NCBI GenBank assembly: GCA_017999985.1
Contig: JAGNKU010000001.1
Coordinates: forward strand, 487,276-551,275
Source: Phycisphaerae bacterium
GTDB lineage: Bacteria; Planctomycetota; Phycisphaerae; UBA1845; Fen-1342
Direction: 5' to 3'
DNA: 64,000 bases
Under the pieces are notes generated by a model. The model was given only the letters and a program-made list of their open reading frames with translations, made no database searches and had not been told where the DNA came from. The position numbers and the translations under genes are program-made. Below, in pieces: positions 16,238 through 24,800 of the stretch (its first letter is position 1; every line of letters starts with the position of its first letter).

Positions 16238-18214
16238 TCAGACCGGTTGCAGAGCGACCTTGCCAGGCGCGGCCGACTCCGGCGCGACCCGCGCCGCCGG
16301 CCGGTGCGACTCGATGTGCTCGCCGAAGCGCACCATGCGAGCGCTGTTGAACACCACAATCGCCGACGAGAACGTGTGCAGGAACGCCGCCAGCATCGGG
16401 TGCACACTCCCGAACACGATCAAGACCTCGACCGCGATGATGAACGTCACGCCGAAGATCAGGTTCTGCCAGACGACCTTCGTCGTCGCCCGCGACAGGC
16501 TCACCATGAACGGTAGCCGCCGCAGATCGTTGCTCATCAGCGCCACGCTGGCGCTGTTCATCGCCACGTCACTGCCGGCCGCGCCCATCGCCACGCCCAG
16601 GTTGCCCGCGGCCAGGGCCGGCGCGTCGTTCACGCCGTCGCCCACCACCGCCACCGTGTGCCCCTTGCGCTTCAGCGCGTCCACCAGCGCCAGCTTGTCC
16701 TGCGGCAAGACCTCGGCCTGCACGTCCGAGCAGCCCATCTCCCCGGCCACCCGCCGCGCCACCGACCACCGGTCACCCGTCACCATGATCAGGTCACGAA
16801 TACCCAGTTGCCGCAGCTCGTCCATCGCCAGCTTCGCCTCCGGCCGCGTGCGATCCTCCAGCCCGACCCAGCCCAGGCAACGATGGCCACGCACCACGTA
16901 CAGCGTGCTCAGGCCCTCCGGCTCCGCGTATTTCTCATCCTGCAGCGGCGTCAGATCCACGCCCGCCTGCTGAATCCAGGTCCGGCGGCCAACCTGCACC
17001 GTCTGCCCCCCGAGCTGGGCCTTGACACCCTTGCCCGACACTTCCTCGAACCCGGTCGCTTCATCGAGCGGCACACGCGCCTTTTCGGCCACTGCGACGA
17101 TCGCCCGAGCCACCGGGTGCCGGCTGAGCCGCTCCACCGACGCCGCGGTCCGCAGCAGTTCCGCCGCGTCCACGCCCGGCGCCGGCATGAGGCGGGTGAC
17201 CGCGAGCTCGCCCGTCGTCAGCGTGCCGGTCTTGTCAAACACGACCGCCGTGAGCTTGCGGGCCCACTCAAGGTTGCTGACGTCCTTGATGTACACGCCG
17301 AGCCGGGCGGCGGCGGACAGCGCCGCCACGATCGCCGTCGGCGTGGCAAGAATCAGCGCACACGGACAGGCAATGACCAGCAGGGCGATCGTCTTGTTCA
17401 TGTCCTGCGTGAAGAACCAGACGACACCGGCGATCATCAGCGTGACCGGCGTGTACCACGAGGCATACTGGTCGATCAACCGCATCAGCGGGATCTTCGT
17501 CCGCTCCGCCTCGAGAATCAGGTCCTGCACGCGGCCCAGCGTCGTGTCGTGCCCAACCTTGGTCACCTTGATCTTCAGTGCGCCGGTCACGTTGTTCGTG
17601 CCGCCGTAAACCTCATCGCCGGACACTTTTTCCGCGGGCAGCGACTCGCCGGTGATGTTCGCTTCATTGATCGTGGAGTGCCCCTCGACGATCTGACCAT
17701 CCGCGGGAACGTTGTCGCCCGGAAGCACCACGACGGTGTCGCCGGGCCGCAGGTTATGGGCTTCGACCTCTTCCTGACGGCCATCCGCCAGCAGCCGGCG
17801 GGCCTTGGTCGGCGTCAAGCGCACCAGGCCCTCGATCGCTGCCCGCGCCCCCAGCGCGGTGCGCGTCTCGATGAGCATGCTCAGAAGCAGGAAGAAGGCG
17901 ACGACGCCCGCAGTCTGGTACTCCTCTTTGGCCATGGCGGCCAGGATTGCCAAGGCGACCAGCTCGTCCATGTGCAGGTGGCCGGTCAGGAGCGCCTTCA
18001 GTGCGTGCCACCAGAGCGGGATGGCCAAAAGCAGGGCACCGACCAGGGCCAGCGCGTTGCTGTAGAATTTGGCGCTCTGTCCACCACCCGGCGAACTGAA
18101 CATCCAGCCCGCCACGAAGGAGGCGAGCACGAGCACGCCGCCCAGGAGCGTTGCAATGAGCTTGACTGTCGCGCGCCAGGTTTCCGACTTGACCGACAGA
18201 TGATCGTGCCTCAT
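16238..18214 (-). CDS. Heavy-metal translocating P1B-type ATPase
   Basis: Inner-membrane metal efflux pump of 658 residues. The CPC ion-binding motif is at 283-285, the phosphorylation motif DKTGT starts at Asp 327, TGES is the actuator motif and GDGVNDAPAL the hinge. There is no N-terminal heavy-metal-associated domain; the N-terminus only has HDH. The last helix reads FLHTFSSAIVVFNSARM, which does not match the Cu (MxxSS) or Co (HEGGT) signatures I know, so specificity is open, with Zn/Cd/Pb more likely than Cu. It is monocistronic, tail-to-tail with the permease, and has a good promoter at 18289-18316. Confidence 0.92.
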   Translation of the reverse strand: MRHDHLSVKSETWRATVKLIATLLGGVLVLASFVAGWMFSSPGGGQSAKFYSNALALVGALLLAIPLWWHALKALLTGHLHMDELVALAILAAMAKEEYQTAGVVAFFLLLSMLIETRTALGARAAIEGLVRLTPTKARRLLADGRQEEVEAHNLRPGDTVVVLPGDNVPADGQIVEGHSTINEANITGESLPAEKVSGDEVYGGTNNVTGALKIKVTKVGHDTTLGRVQDLILEAERTKIPLMRLIDQYASWYTPVTLMIAGVVWFFTQDMNKTIALLVIACPCALILATPTAIVAALSAAARLGVYIKDVSNLEWARKLTAVVFDKTGTLTTGELAVTRLMPAPGVDAAELLRTAASVERLSRHPVARAIVAVAEKARVPLDEATGFEEVSGKGVKAQLGGQTVQVGRRTWIQQAGVDLTPLQDEKYAEPEGLSTLYVVRGHRCLGWVGLEDRTRPEAKLAMDELRQLGIRDLIMVTGDRWSVARRVAGEMGCSDVQAEVLPQDKLALVDALKRKGHTVAVVGDGVNDAPALAAGNLGVAMGAAGSDVAMNSASVALMSNDLRRLPFMVSLSRATTKVVWQNLIFGVTFIIAVEVLIVFGSVHPMLAAFLHTFSSAIVVFNSARMVRFGEHIESHRPAARVAPESAAPGKVALQPV

Positions 18215-18288
18215 ATCTCACCGTCGCCGCAGAGGTTAAGACTGCGGCTCAGAATCCGCCACCACCCAAGCGCAGCACGAGATGTGTG

Positions 18289-18316
18289 AATGTAAGCACG
18301 AGCGGCGCCATGTCAA
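18289..18316 (-). promoter_or_regulatory. Sigma-70-like promoter for the metal ATPase
   Basis: On the minus strand TTGACA (18316-18311), a 16-base spacer and TACATT (18294-18289). It would start about 70 bases before the ATPase ATG. The 300-base spacer 18215-18515 holds nothing else I can call except GTAC-TCACCA-GTAC upstream, a possible operator. Confidence 0.55.
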
Positions 18317-18515
18317 CGTGGTGCCGGGAGCGCACCAGTGGTACTCACCAGTACTTACGAATACGCCGGTCGCGTCTGGCCGGTTCGCGCCGTCCGGCCC
18401 AAGCGGAACTTCCGGTCATCGATCGCTGGTTGCCCGCGCGTTCCGCGACCGCAGCCGGTGCGACGTGGCCGCGGAGACCAGCCGGCCGCGCCCCGACCCT
18501 GCCACCCACGCCCGG

Positions 18516-18743
18516 CTACGTCGGCTTCGGTGCCTCTTCGGCCGCACCCTCGGCACCCTCCACCTTGGCCTTTTTCTTGGTGGTCTTGGCCTTCCGGTGG
18601 GCAATCTTGGGCAGGCCGAGCACGCTCTGCTCCTCAAGCCACTTTTCTTCATCCTTGAGCCGGGCCACCCGCTCGGCCCGGGTCAGCACATTCCGGTGGC
18701 GTTCCAGCGAGCTCTTCGTGCGCAGCGAACGATCGATCGACAT
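18516..18743 (-). CDS. PVC-type small basic protein
   Basis: A 75-residue, lysine- and arginine-rich protein. Its N-terminus (MSIDRSLRTKSSLERHRNVL) and the LTRAERVARLKDEEKW and VLGLPKI blocks match, from memory, the small basic protein family of Chlamydiae, Verrucomicrobia and Planctomycetes (TIGR04137-like), whose role is unknown and which has been suggested to be ribosome-associated. A Lys/Ala/Glu-rich tail after the conserved core is longer than in the short members. The ATG at 18743 has GGAG eight bases upstream and begins exactly at the conserved MSIDRSL; an upstream in-frame start is not used. A TTGCCC-N17-TATCCT promoter precedes it. Confidence 0.85.
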   Translation of the reverse strand: MSIDRSLRTKSSLERHRNVLTRAERVARLKDEEKWLEEQSVLGLPKIAHRKAKTTKKKAKVEGAEGAAEEAPKPT

Positions 18744-18771
18744 CGGGGGTCTCCACGGATACAGACCCGTA

Positions 18772-18800
18772 AGGATAGCGGCCCGGAGCACCCGGGGCAA
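18772..18800 (-). promoter_or_regulatory. Sigma-70-like promoter for the small basic protein
   Basis: TTGCCC (18800-18795), 17-base spacer, TATCCT (18777-18772) on the minus strand. The predicted leader is about 23 bases. Confidence 0.5.
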
Positions 18801-18893
18801 CCCCGCCGGCGACCGGTTCCCGGCCCGCCGACCATCCCATAACTGCGCCCCGAATCACCGTGCGCGGTAGCGCTCCCCAATCCCGCCGATACC

Positions 18894-18902
18894 TGCTATA
18901 CT
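18894..18902 (+). promoter_or_regulatory. Extended -10 element upstream of rnc
   Basis: TGCTATACT (TG-N-TATACT) at 18894-18902 with only a weak -35 upstream. It would give a leader of about 120 bases before the rnc ATG. Confidence 0.4.
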
Positions 18903-19031
18903 GTGCGTGAAGTCCACGTGCCCGCCGACGGGGCGGGCACGGCAGTTCGTCGCACCGACCACCGGCCGATGACGCAACGCGCCCCACCGCGGGGCGCCTT
19001 GCGTCCTCGGCTTGTGCCGAGGAACCTGCTG

Positions 19032-19751
19032 ATGCCATCTCAACGTGTTCTCGAAGCCTGCCAGGAACGTATGGGCTACCGCTTCGTCGACCCCAACCTC
19101 CTGCGTCTCGCTCTGCACCACGCCTCCTCCGCGAACCATCGCCGCGACAGCAACGAGCGCATGGAGTTCCTGGGCGACGCCGTCCTGGGCCTCGTCGTCT
19201 GCCAGGCCCTCTATGAGCAGCTCCCGGAAGCCCTCGAAGGCGATATGACCAAGATCAAGTCCGCCGTCGTTTCCCGCCGGACGTGTGCCCGCGTGGCCCG
19301 CGATCTGCACCTGACCGAGGGGCTCGTGCTGGGCCAGGGAATGGACAACGGCGACCAACTGCCAAGCTCGCTGGCGGCCGGCACGCTGGAGGCGGTGATC
19401 GCGGCGATCTACCTGGACGGCGGCCTGGAGCCGGCTCGGACGTTCATTCTGCGCCACATGGACGCTGAGCTGCGGGAAGTGATCGACTCGCAGCACCAGT
19501 TCAACTTCAAGTCGCATCTGCAGCAGTGGGCCCAGCGCCAATTGAGCGCGACACCCACGTACGAGCTGCTGGACGAGAAGGGGCCGGACCATTCCAAGTG
19601 CTTCGAGATCGCGGTGACGATCGCCGGCCGGCAATTCCCGAGCGCCTGGGGCCCGAACAAGAAGGAGGCGGAACAAAAGGCCGCCCGCCTCGCCCTCATC
19701 TCGGTCGGCGAACTCCCCGAAGGCCCCTACGAAGACGCCGCCCGCTGCTGA
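19032..19751 (+). CDS. rnc: Ribonuclease III
   Basis: Cytoplasmic double-strand RNA endonuclease used in rRNA and mRNA processing, 239 residues. The catalytic signature NERMEFLGDAVLG is at about 41-53, with the second acidic cluster in LEAVIAAIYLDGG. A C-terminal double-stranded RNA-binding domain (FNFKSHLQQWAQ through NKKEAEQKAARLAL) completes the normal architecture. The ATG at 19032 is preceded by GAGGA; longer in-frame starts would add an Arg/Pro-rich stretch of no known family value. Neighbours are unrelated: a divergent small basic protein and IS debris. Confidence 0.95.
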   Translation: MPSQRVLEACQERMGYRFVDPNLLRLALHHASSANHRRDSNERMEFLGDAVLGLVVCQALYEQLPEALEGDMTKIKSAVVSRRTCARVARDLHLTEGLVLGQGMDNGDQLPSSLAAGTLEAVIAAIYLDGGLEPARTFILRHMDAELREVIDSQHQFNFKSHLQQWAQRQLSATPTYELLDEKGPDHSKCFEIAVTIAGRQFPSAWGPNKKEAEQKAARLALISVGELPEGPYEDAARC

Positions 19752-19834
19752 GGCCGGATTGAACCAGACCGGGGCTGGCGCCACGAAAGCGAGCTCCGGC
19801 GGTATTTCGATCAACATTAGGGTCTGAATAGGGC

Positions 19835-19968
19835 TTACTGCAGCCGTACGTAGTACGCCCGGTGGCAACCAGCGCCGGGGAGCTGGATGACGCACGCGAC
19901 TGGCCCGAATCCCTCGATAGCACCGATATTGCTCAGGGGGTAGTCGATGAGGCGGAAGGAGCTTCGAG
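19835..19968 (-). pseudogene. C-terminal gene remnant cut by an IS3 end
   Basis: On the minus strand an open frame ends at 19835 and reads LIDYPLSNIGAIEGFGPVA followed by CVIQLPGAGCHRAYYVRL. The residue mix is protein-like rather than shadow-like. It runs without a start straight into the IS3-type terminus at 19969, which suggests that the 5' part of the gene was lost when the element arrived. I cannot name the family. Confidence 0.45.
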
Positions 19969-20308
19969 TGAACTGCCCCCCTGAAATGAGTCCAGGTGGA
20001 ATGTTAGGATGACGGTGCTTGGTGCACCGGTTCACCGGGACTCGGCAAGGAGGTCGGGTATGCGGACGGGCAGGCACACGGCAGAGCAGATCGTGGCCAA
20101 GCTACGGCAGGCAGAAGTCGAGCTGGCCAGGGGCCAGTCGATCGCCCAAATAAGCAAGCATTGGGGCATCACGGAGCAGACCTACTACCGCTGGCGGAAG
20201 GAGTTTGGCGGCCTGCGGCTGGACCAGGCCAAGCGGCTCAAGCAGTTGGAGCAGGAGAACACCCGGCTGAAGAAGGTCGTGGCTGATCTGACGCTGGATA
20301 TGCGCCGC
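19969..20308 (+). mobile_element. IS3-family insertion sequence remnant (left part)
   Basis: The left end reads TGAACTGCCCCCCTGAAATG, which resembles IS3/IS150-group terminal inverted repeats. It is followed by the OrfA coding region. Similarity to an IS3 OrfA stops near 20308, and no OrfB (DDE integrase) or right inverted repeat follows before the tRNA gene. The remnant is therefore a truncated left end. The right boundary is approximate. Confidence 0.65.
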
Positions 20309-20449
20309 TTTACGACGGGCACGCCGCAGGGCGAGGTCGCGCCGCAACCGACCGCAACCGGGAATGTTGGGGGAACTGTGGGGGAGGAGGATGCAGGGCA
20401 GTCACGGACCGACGGTCAGCGTCGGTCGCAAACCCCGCCGGCGGCGTGA
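20060..20449 (+). pseudogene. IS3-family transposase OrfA, truncated and fused to unrelated sequence
   Basis: AAGGAGG stands six bases before the ATG. The first 80 or so residues are a normal IS3 OrfA: HTAEQIVAKLRQAEVELARG, a helix-turn-helix (ISKHWGITEQTYYRWRKEFG) and a leucine-zipper-like segment (LKQLEQENTRLKKVVADLTL). Intact relatives end soon after with an ILKE-type tail and then shift into OrfB; here the frame runs into Thr/Pro/Arg-rich sequence and stops at 20449. Without OrfB it cannot transpose. It might still bind DNA. Confidence 0.7.
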
Positions 20450-20486
20450 GTTGCCGCCGGCATTACGGAGATCAGAGATGAAAGAA

Positions 20487-20573
20487 CGGAGAGGGGGGGA
20501 TTCGAACCCCCGGTACGGTTGCCCGCACACCGGTTTTCGAAACCGGCCCGATCGGCCACTCCGGCACCTCTCC
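20487..20573 (-). tRNA. tRNA-Ser (CGA)
   Basis: An 87-nt class II tRNA on the minus strand. The acceptor arms GGAGAGG and CCTCTCC pair over 7 bp, the discriminator is G as expected for Ser, the anticodon stem is CCGGT/ACCGG around loop TTCGAAA (anticodon CGA), there is a long variable arm, and the T-arm has GGGGGTTCGAATCCCCC. No CCA is encoded. A TATACT box at 20635-20630 on the minus strand may be its -10. Confidence 0.95.
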
Positions 20574-20718
20574 GGCCTTGCCACGCCCCGGGCTGCAACT
20601 GCCAGCCCCGCCGGCGCGATAGCCCGGAAAGTATAACCCATTCGCCCTACCGCGCCTATTCGGCCTGCGAACCATCACGCACGAGCTGACGTTACCCACC
20701 GTCCCCTGCCCTGTCGCC

Positions 20719-20739
20719 CCGCGCTACGCCGCAGCGCGG
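20719..20739 (-). terminator. Hairpin downstream of selB
   Basis: CCGCGCT-ACGCCGC-AGCGCGG, a perfect 7-bp stem about 105 bases after the selB stop. There is no T-run, so intrinsic termination is uncertain. The rest of 20574-20843 shows only the putative tRNA -10 box. Confidence 0.35.
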
Positions 20740-20843
20740 ACGTCGACCGCTTTGGCTGACGCGGCGCGCGATTCGTTCCGCCGGGGCATGCCGGTGGTTC
20801 GCTCGCTGCCGCTCGCGGCTCGGATCGACTTTCCCCTCCTGCA

Positions 20844-22781
20844 CTACGCCGGCGGCGCCTTCGGCCCCAGCACACGCACATCGCCCTGCCGCCGCGTGAC
20901 GCCCGCCGCATCCAGTCGCTCCACGATCGGCACCACGAACTTGCGCGACGAGTTCAGCAGCGTCCGAATCTCCGCCACCGTGATCGGCTTCCCGCCACGC
21001 AGCACCTGCGCCACGCGCGTCACCAATTCCTCCCAGCGCCGCGCATGCAGCCAGAGGCCGTCCGCGATCCGCACCAATTGCCCCCGCGCCAGCGCCAGAT
21101 CGATCAGCTCACGCAGCCGCTTCTCGTTCCGCGGCGTCCGGCAACGCAACGTCGCCAGCTCCGGCGGCTGAAACGCCCCCGCCTCGAACTCCGCCAGCAT
21201 CTCGTCGAGCAGCGTCTGATCCGCCGGCGACAGCGCGTCCTTGTGACCGCGCGGCACGATGCGATCACCGGCGAGCGCAACCACGCCCTGTGTCACGAAC
21301 CACTCGGCCAGCGCCGCCCGAAAACGCTCCGGACAGACGCGCGGCATCCACCCCGTCCACTCGCTGCGCGGCACGCCCGGCACCCTCGGGTTCGCCTCCA
21401 GAAACGCCTTCAAGCGCCGCTCCAAGTCCGCCCCGAGCGTTGTCAGATGCGACGCATGCACGAGCAGACGCTGCGAAGCCGTCTCGAGCTGGCGCAGCAC
21501 GCCCTTGTCGAGCAGGCTCCGGCACATCCGCGCCACCTCCTCGGCGTCGGCTACGCCCGCCTCCGCGGCCAGCCGCGCCTCGCCGAGCCCCTGCCAACCC
21601 GCCGCCCGAATGACCTCCTCCAGCCGCTCTCTCGGGCCTCCCGCGCACAGGATCGGCCATGCCTCGGCCTGCGGCGGATGCCGCGCCGTCCAGCGCCGCA
21701 CCGTCGGCCGCAGCACGCGCCCGCCACCCAAGGTGCGCGTCGCGCTCTCGTCGCGCAGGATGAAATGCTGGCCCCACGTCGCGACGATCGGCTCGGCGGT
21801 CTTGAGCTGCGCCGCCACGCCGCGGCACACGTCGGCGGCGGGCTTCTCCGCCAGGCGCAGCTCCGCCAGCACGTCGCTTGTCGCAACGTGCAGCCGCAGC
21901 CGCAGCGTCTGCCGCCGTGTCTTGCCCGGCATGCGCAGTGTCGTCAACCATGCTTCAAGACACGTCGTCGGCCGCAGATAGCCGGGCGTCGCCAACTCCT
22001 GGCCGCGGCGCACCTCTTCCACCGCGATGCCCGCCAGGTTTACGCCCAGCCGCAGGCGCCCGCTGGCGGCCTCGCGCTCGTCATTGTGAATCTGAATGTC
22101 GCGTGCTCGCACGCGCTTCCCCGCGGGCCACAACTCCAGCTCGTCATCCCGCCGCACCGCGCCATGTGCGACCGAGCCCGTCGCGACCGTGCCGCGCCCG
22201 GCAACCACGAACGCGCGATCGATCGGCATGCGGAACCACCGATACGGCGCCCGCGCCTGCTGCGGATCGCGCGCCAGATCCACGAGCACGCGCCGTACAT
22301 CATCCAGGCCACGCCCCGTCTGGGCCGACGTCCGCACGCAGGCCAGCGGCCCCAGCCCGTGCGTCGCGAGCAGCGCGCGCGCCTCTTCCTCCACTTGGTC
22401 CGCCCACTCGTCATCCACGAGGTCCATCTTCGTCAGCACGAGCACGCAGCGCTCGACGCCCAGCAGGCTCAGCACTTCCGCGTGCTCGCGCGTCTGCGGC
22501 ATCACCGAGTCGTCCGCCGCCACGACAAGCAGCGCCACGTCCACACCCGTCGCGCCCGCGACCATGTTCCGAATGAAGCGCTCGTGCCCCGGCACATCGA
22601 CGAAGGAGAGATCACAGTCCTCAATGCGGCTGTGCGCGAACCCGAGGTCAATCGTCATGCCCCGGGCCTTTTCCTCCGGCAGGCGATCGGGATCCGTGCC
22701 GGTCAGCGCCCGCACAAGCCGACTCTTGCCGTGATCGATGTGCCCTGCCGTTCCGATGACCAGTGTCCGGTTCTCAGGCAT
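20844..22781 (-). CDS. selB: Selenocysteine-specific elongation factor SelB
   Basis: Translation GTPase that carries Sec-tRNA to in-frame UGA codons next to a SECIS hairpin, 645 residues. G motifs are visible: GHIDHGKS at about 13-20, DVPGH and TKMD, with the SelB-type DLGFAH in switch I. EF-Tu-like domains follow (RAFVVAGRGTVATGSV), then a C-terminal array of winged helices that read SECIS RNA, ending near FVVPIVERLDAAGVTRR. ATGs at 22790 and 22781 both lack a strong ribosome site; 22781 starts right at the conserved domain. No selA, selD or tRNA-Sec is in the window. Its presence implies that this organism makes selenoproteins. Confidence 0.93.
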   Translation of the reverse strand: MPENRTLVIGTAGHIDHGKSRLVRALTGTDPDRLPEEKARGMTIDLGFAHSRIEDCDLSFVDVPGHERFIRNMVAGATGVDVALLVVAADDSVMPQTREHAEVLSLLGVERCVLVLTKMDLVDDEWADQVEEEARALLATHGLGPLACVRTSAQTGRGLDDVRRVLVDLARDPQQARAPYRWFRMPIDRAFVVAGRGTVATGSVAHGAVRRDDELELWPAGKRVRARDIQIHNDEREAASGRLRLGVNLAGIAVEEVRRGQELATPGYLRPTTCLEAWLTTLRMPGKTRRQTLRLRLHVATSDVLAELRLAEKPAADVCRGVAAQLKTAEPIVATWGQHFILRDESATRTLGGGRVLRPTVRRWTARHPPQAEAWPILCAGGPRERLEEVIRAAGWQGLGEARLAAEAGVADAEEVARMCRSLLDKGVLRQLETASQRLLVHASHLTTLGADLERRLKAFLEANPRVPGVPRSEWTGWMPRVCPERFRAALAEWFVTQGVVALAGDRIVPRGHKDALSPADQTLLDEMLAEFEAGAFQPPELATLRCRTPRNEKRLRELIDLALARGQLVRIADGLWLHARRWEELVTRVAQVLRGGKPITVAEIRTLLNSSRKFVVPIVERLDAAGVTRRQGDVRVLGPKAPPA

Positions 22782-23130
22782 GGCGGGCATTGTAGATTCG
22801 TCGGCGGCCATCGGCACGCGCAGAACAGAATCGGCCAATTGATCTATTCGCCCGAAAATCTGCAATTGTTCCATGGCGGGCCGGATGGTCCTAACATCCA
22901 GACCCAAAAAGACTTGTGTGTCCTTCCGGGCCGCGACGCACCGCGCGCATCCTCCGCGCGTTAGGGGAAACCCTAATAGACGCACCGCTCCCGGTGACTT
23001 ATTCTATTCAATGGCCAAGGTGATCTAGATTGACGCACACGGCTCGTCAAGCTGGGGGGGCTTGGCGGGCCGTTTTGTTGGCTGATGGCATCGCCCCGCC
23101 CGCGTTCCTCCCCACGCCTGATCAATCCAC
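22782..23130. other. Long selB 5' region without a gene
   Basis: About 350 bases upstream of selB with no supported gene; the in-frame extension of selB looks untranslated. It contains a perfect hairpin TTGACG-N9-CGTCAA (23030-23050) and several weak -10-like boxes on the minus strand. Confidence 0.5.
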
Positions 23131-23232
23131 AAAAAAAGCCCGAGTGGGGGGCCGACAGGCCGGGGGGGAAACCTGTACGTGCCGCTCGCCACTCGAGCGC
23201 TTTAATTCTAGTTCCTTCGTGGTGGCGGGCAA
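23131..23232 (-). ncRNA. Putative promoter, alternative hairpins and intrinsic terminator (attenuator or small RNA)
   Basis: On the minus strand TTGCCC (23232-23227), 16 bases, TAGAAT (23210-23205) would start RNA near 23198. The RNA can form CGAGTGG/CCACTCG (23195-23189 with 23147-23141), enclosing ACAGG/CCTGT, followed by GGC and seven T residues (23137-23131): an intrinsic terminator. The 5' arm can instead pair locally as GCTCG-AGTGG-CGAGC (23198-23184), which excludes the terminator stem. Reading through would lead into selB. It could be a selB leader attenuator or an independent RNA of about 65 nt. Confidence 0.4.
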
Positions 23233-23411
23233 GTCCGACCGGGGTAAGATTTTTGCAGGACTGAAACGGGCGGGTGCGACTTGACGGGACGTCCGAAAAC
23301 GATCCCGGGTGCTGGTCGCAGGAGGCCCGTTGCGGTGACAGCCGCGTGCGGTTCAAATGCCGTACGTTTCCGCCACCGGACGGGGCTCCGTGGCCGATCA
23401 GAAGGGAATAG

Positions 23412-24155
23412 ATGCGATCGTTGCTCTCTGTGTCGACGTTCGTCCTCGCCTTCAGCGAGCTTAGCAGCGTGGAAGGCTGGATGCAGCAGGCCTTCTACCC
23501 GGCCCTTCTGGGCATCCTGGTTATTGCCAGCCTCGGCATTCCGATCCCGGAAGACATCCCGCTCATCGCCGCCGGCGTCCTGCTCAACACGCACCCTGGG
23601 ATCGGCACGTGGTACGGCACATTTATCGTCGCGATGATCGGCATCATGACCGGCGACCTGGTGCTCTACTCGCTTGGCCGCCGATGGGGGCCGGACGTCG
23701 TGAACCACCGTTCGGTGCGCTGGATGATCACGCCCGAGCGTTTCACGCGCGTCGCGCGGCGTTTCCGCGTGCACGGCACCTGGTTCTGCTTCTTCGGCCG
23801 GTTCTTCGTCGGCATCCGCGCCGTGATGTGCATGACCGCCGGGGCCACCCGCTTCCCGTACTGGCGTTTCTTCATTGCCGATTTCGCCGGTGCAGCACTC
23901 TCGATCCCGCTGTTCGTTTTCCTGGGGTACTGGTTCGCCGACATGATCCCCACGCTGCGGCGCTACCTGACCAGCGCACAGGCGCTACTGGTCGTCTGCG
24001 CGGCGGTGGGCCTGTTCATCGCCTTCCATGTCTACCGGGTGCGTCGCCGCGCGCCCGAGAAGGCCCGCCAGACCCCGGTGCGGGACACCGCTCAGCCACC
24101 TGTCCCCCCCGCCCGTCGCACGCCGGTCTGCCCGTCCCGCGCCGAGGTGGAGTAG
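23412..24155 (+). CDS. DedA-family membrane protein
   Basis: A 247-residue inner-membrane protein of the DedA/SNARE-associated family, whose members are implicated in lipid carrier flipping and membrane homeostasis. Family blocks seen are GIPIPEDIPLIAAGVL, GIMTGDLVLYSLGRRWG, FFGRFFVGIRAVMCMTAG and FPYWRFFIADFAGA. Five or so helices are present, with a basic Pro-rich C-terminal tail that is longer than usual. The ATG has AAGGGA five bases upstream. It is monocistronic and converges with the ACT gene. Confidence 0.9.
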   Translation: MRSLLSVSTFVLAFSELSSVEGWMQQAFYPALLGILVIASLGIPIPEDIPLIAAGVLLNTHPGIGTWYGTFIVAMIGIMTGDLVLYSLGRRWGPDVVNHRSVRWMITPERFTRVARRFRVHGTWFCFFGRFFVGIRAVMCMTAGATRFPYWRFFIADFAGAALSIPLFVFLGYWFADMIPTLRRYLTSAQALLVVCAAVGLFIAFHVYRVRRRAPEKARQTPVRDTAQPPVPPARRTPVCPSRAEVE

Positions 24156-24182
24156 CGCACCTGCGCCGTGGGGCCGCCAGTG

Positions 24183-24614
24183 CTACGCCAGCCGTGGCGT
24201 CAGCAACTGCGCCGCCCGCCGGGCTTCCGCGTTCGATTCCAGCCGGATGTACAGCGCGCTGCCCTCGGCGAGTGAGGCGGCCCACAGCCCGGTGATGTTG
24301 ATCCGCGCATCCGCGAGCGTCCGCGCGATGCCGGCGACCAGCCCGGGCCGATCCGGCCCGACGATGCGCAGCGCGTGCAGGCTGGCGTTCTTCTCCAGCC
24401 CCGCATCCAGCGCCGCGTGCGTCTGCTGCGGCCCGACCACCGGGGCCACGAACATCAGCCCTGCGCTGGACAGCACGTCCCCCGACGGCCGCACGATCGC
24501 GAATTCGAGGTTCGCCCCTGCCCGTTGCAGCGCTTCGAGCTTCTCCGCCAGCGCGCCGGGCCGGTCCTCCAGCTCACACGTCCAGACATCCACCATCGTG
24601 ATCTCGAATGCCAT
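24183..24614 (-). CDS. Tandem ACT-domain protein
   Basis: A 143-residue cytosolic protein made of two ACT domains: the first starts TMVDVWTCELEDRPGALAEK, the second LHALRIVGPDRPGLVAGIA with ARINITGLWA. Both carry the DRPG-type ligand-loop motif. No catalytic domain is attached, so a small-molecule (often amino acid) sensing or regulatory role is inferred from the family. GGAAGG precedes the ATG. It lies tail-to-tail with dedA and divergently from putA, which could mean amino-acid-related control, but nothing direct shows this. Confidence 0.85.
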   Translation of the reverse strand: MAFEITMVDVWTCELEDRPGALAEKLEALQRAGANLEFAIVRPSGDVLSSAGLMFVAPVVGPQQTHAALDAGLEKNASLHALRIVGPDRPGLVAGIARTLADARINITGLWAASLAEGSALYIRLESNAEARRAAQLLTPRLA

Positions 24615-24691
24615 CGCCTGCCCTTCCGATCTGCTCCCGGCGCACCGATACAGCCCCCGGCGCGGCGCGTCAAGCCGGCTGTCGCCACGGA

Positions 24692-24720
24692 TTGTCGCCC
24701 GTGCCGGCGCCAGTTAGAAT
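24692..24720 (+). promoter_or_regulatory. Sigma-70-like promoter for putA
   Basis: TTGTCG (24692-24697), 17-base spacer, TAGAAT (24715-24720). It predicts a leader of about 75 bases before the putA ATG. Confidence 0.5.
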
Positions 24721-24800
24721 CCCGCCCTGCGCGTAACACCGATGCTTGCCCTGCGCGTGGATCACGCAGCGCCCCGGTGCGGGACTTGTCAGGGTGATTG

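Noticed and set aside
14997-16238. A 413-residue minus-strand frame opposite the second ABC-2 permease
   Set aside because: It is rich in Asp, His, Gln and Arg with no motifs, and the plus-strand permease has clear membrane helices and a family loop.
20060-20449. A possible intact DNA-binding regulator
   Set aside because: The N-terminus is typical IS3 OrfA with an IS end upstream, so it is transposase debris.
23345-23375. A T-arm-like TTCAAAT that could mark a tRNA-Sec next to selB
   Set aside because: The loop is flanked by a G-G mismatch and there is no matching acceptor or anticodon arm.
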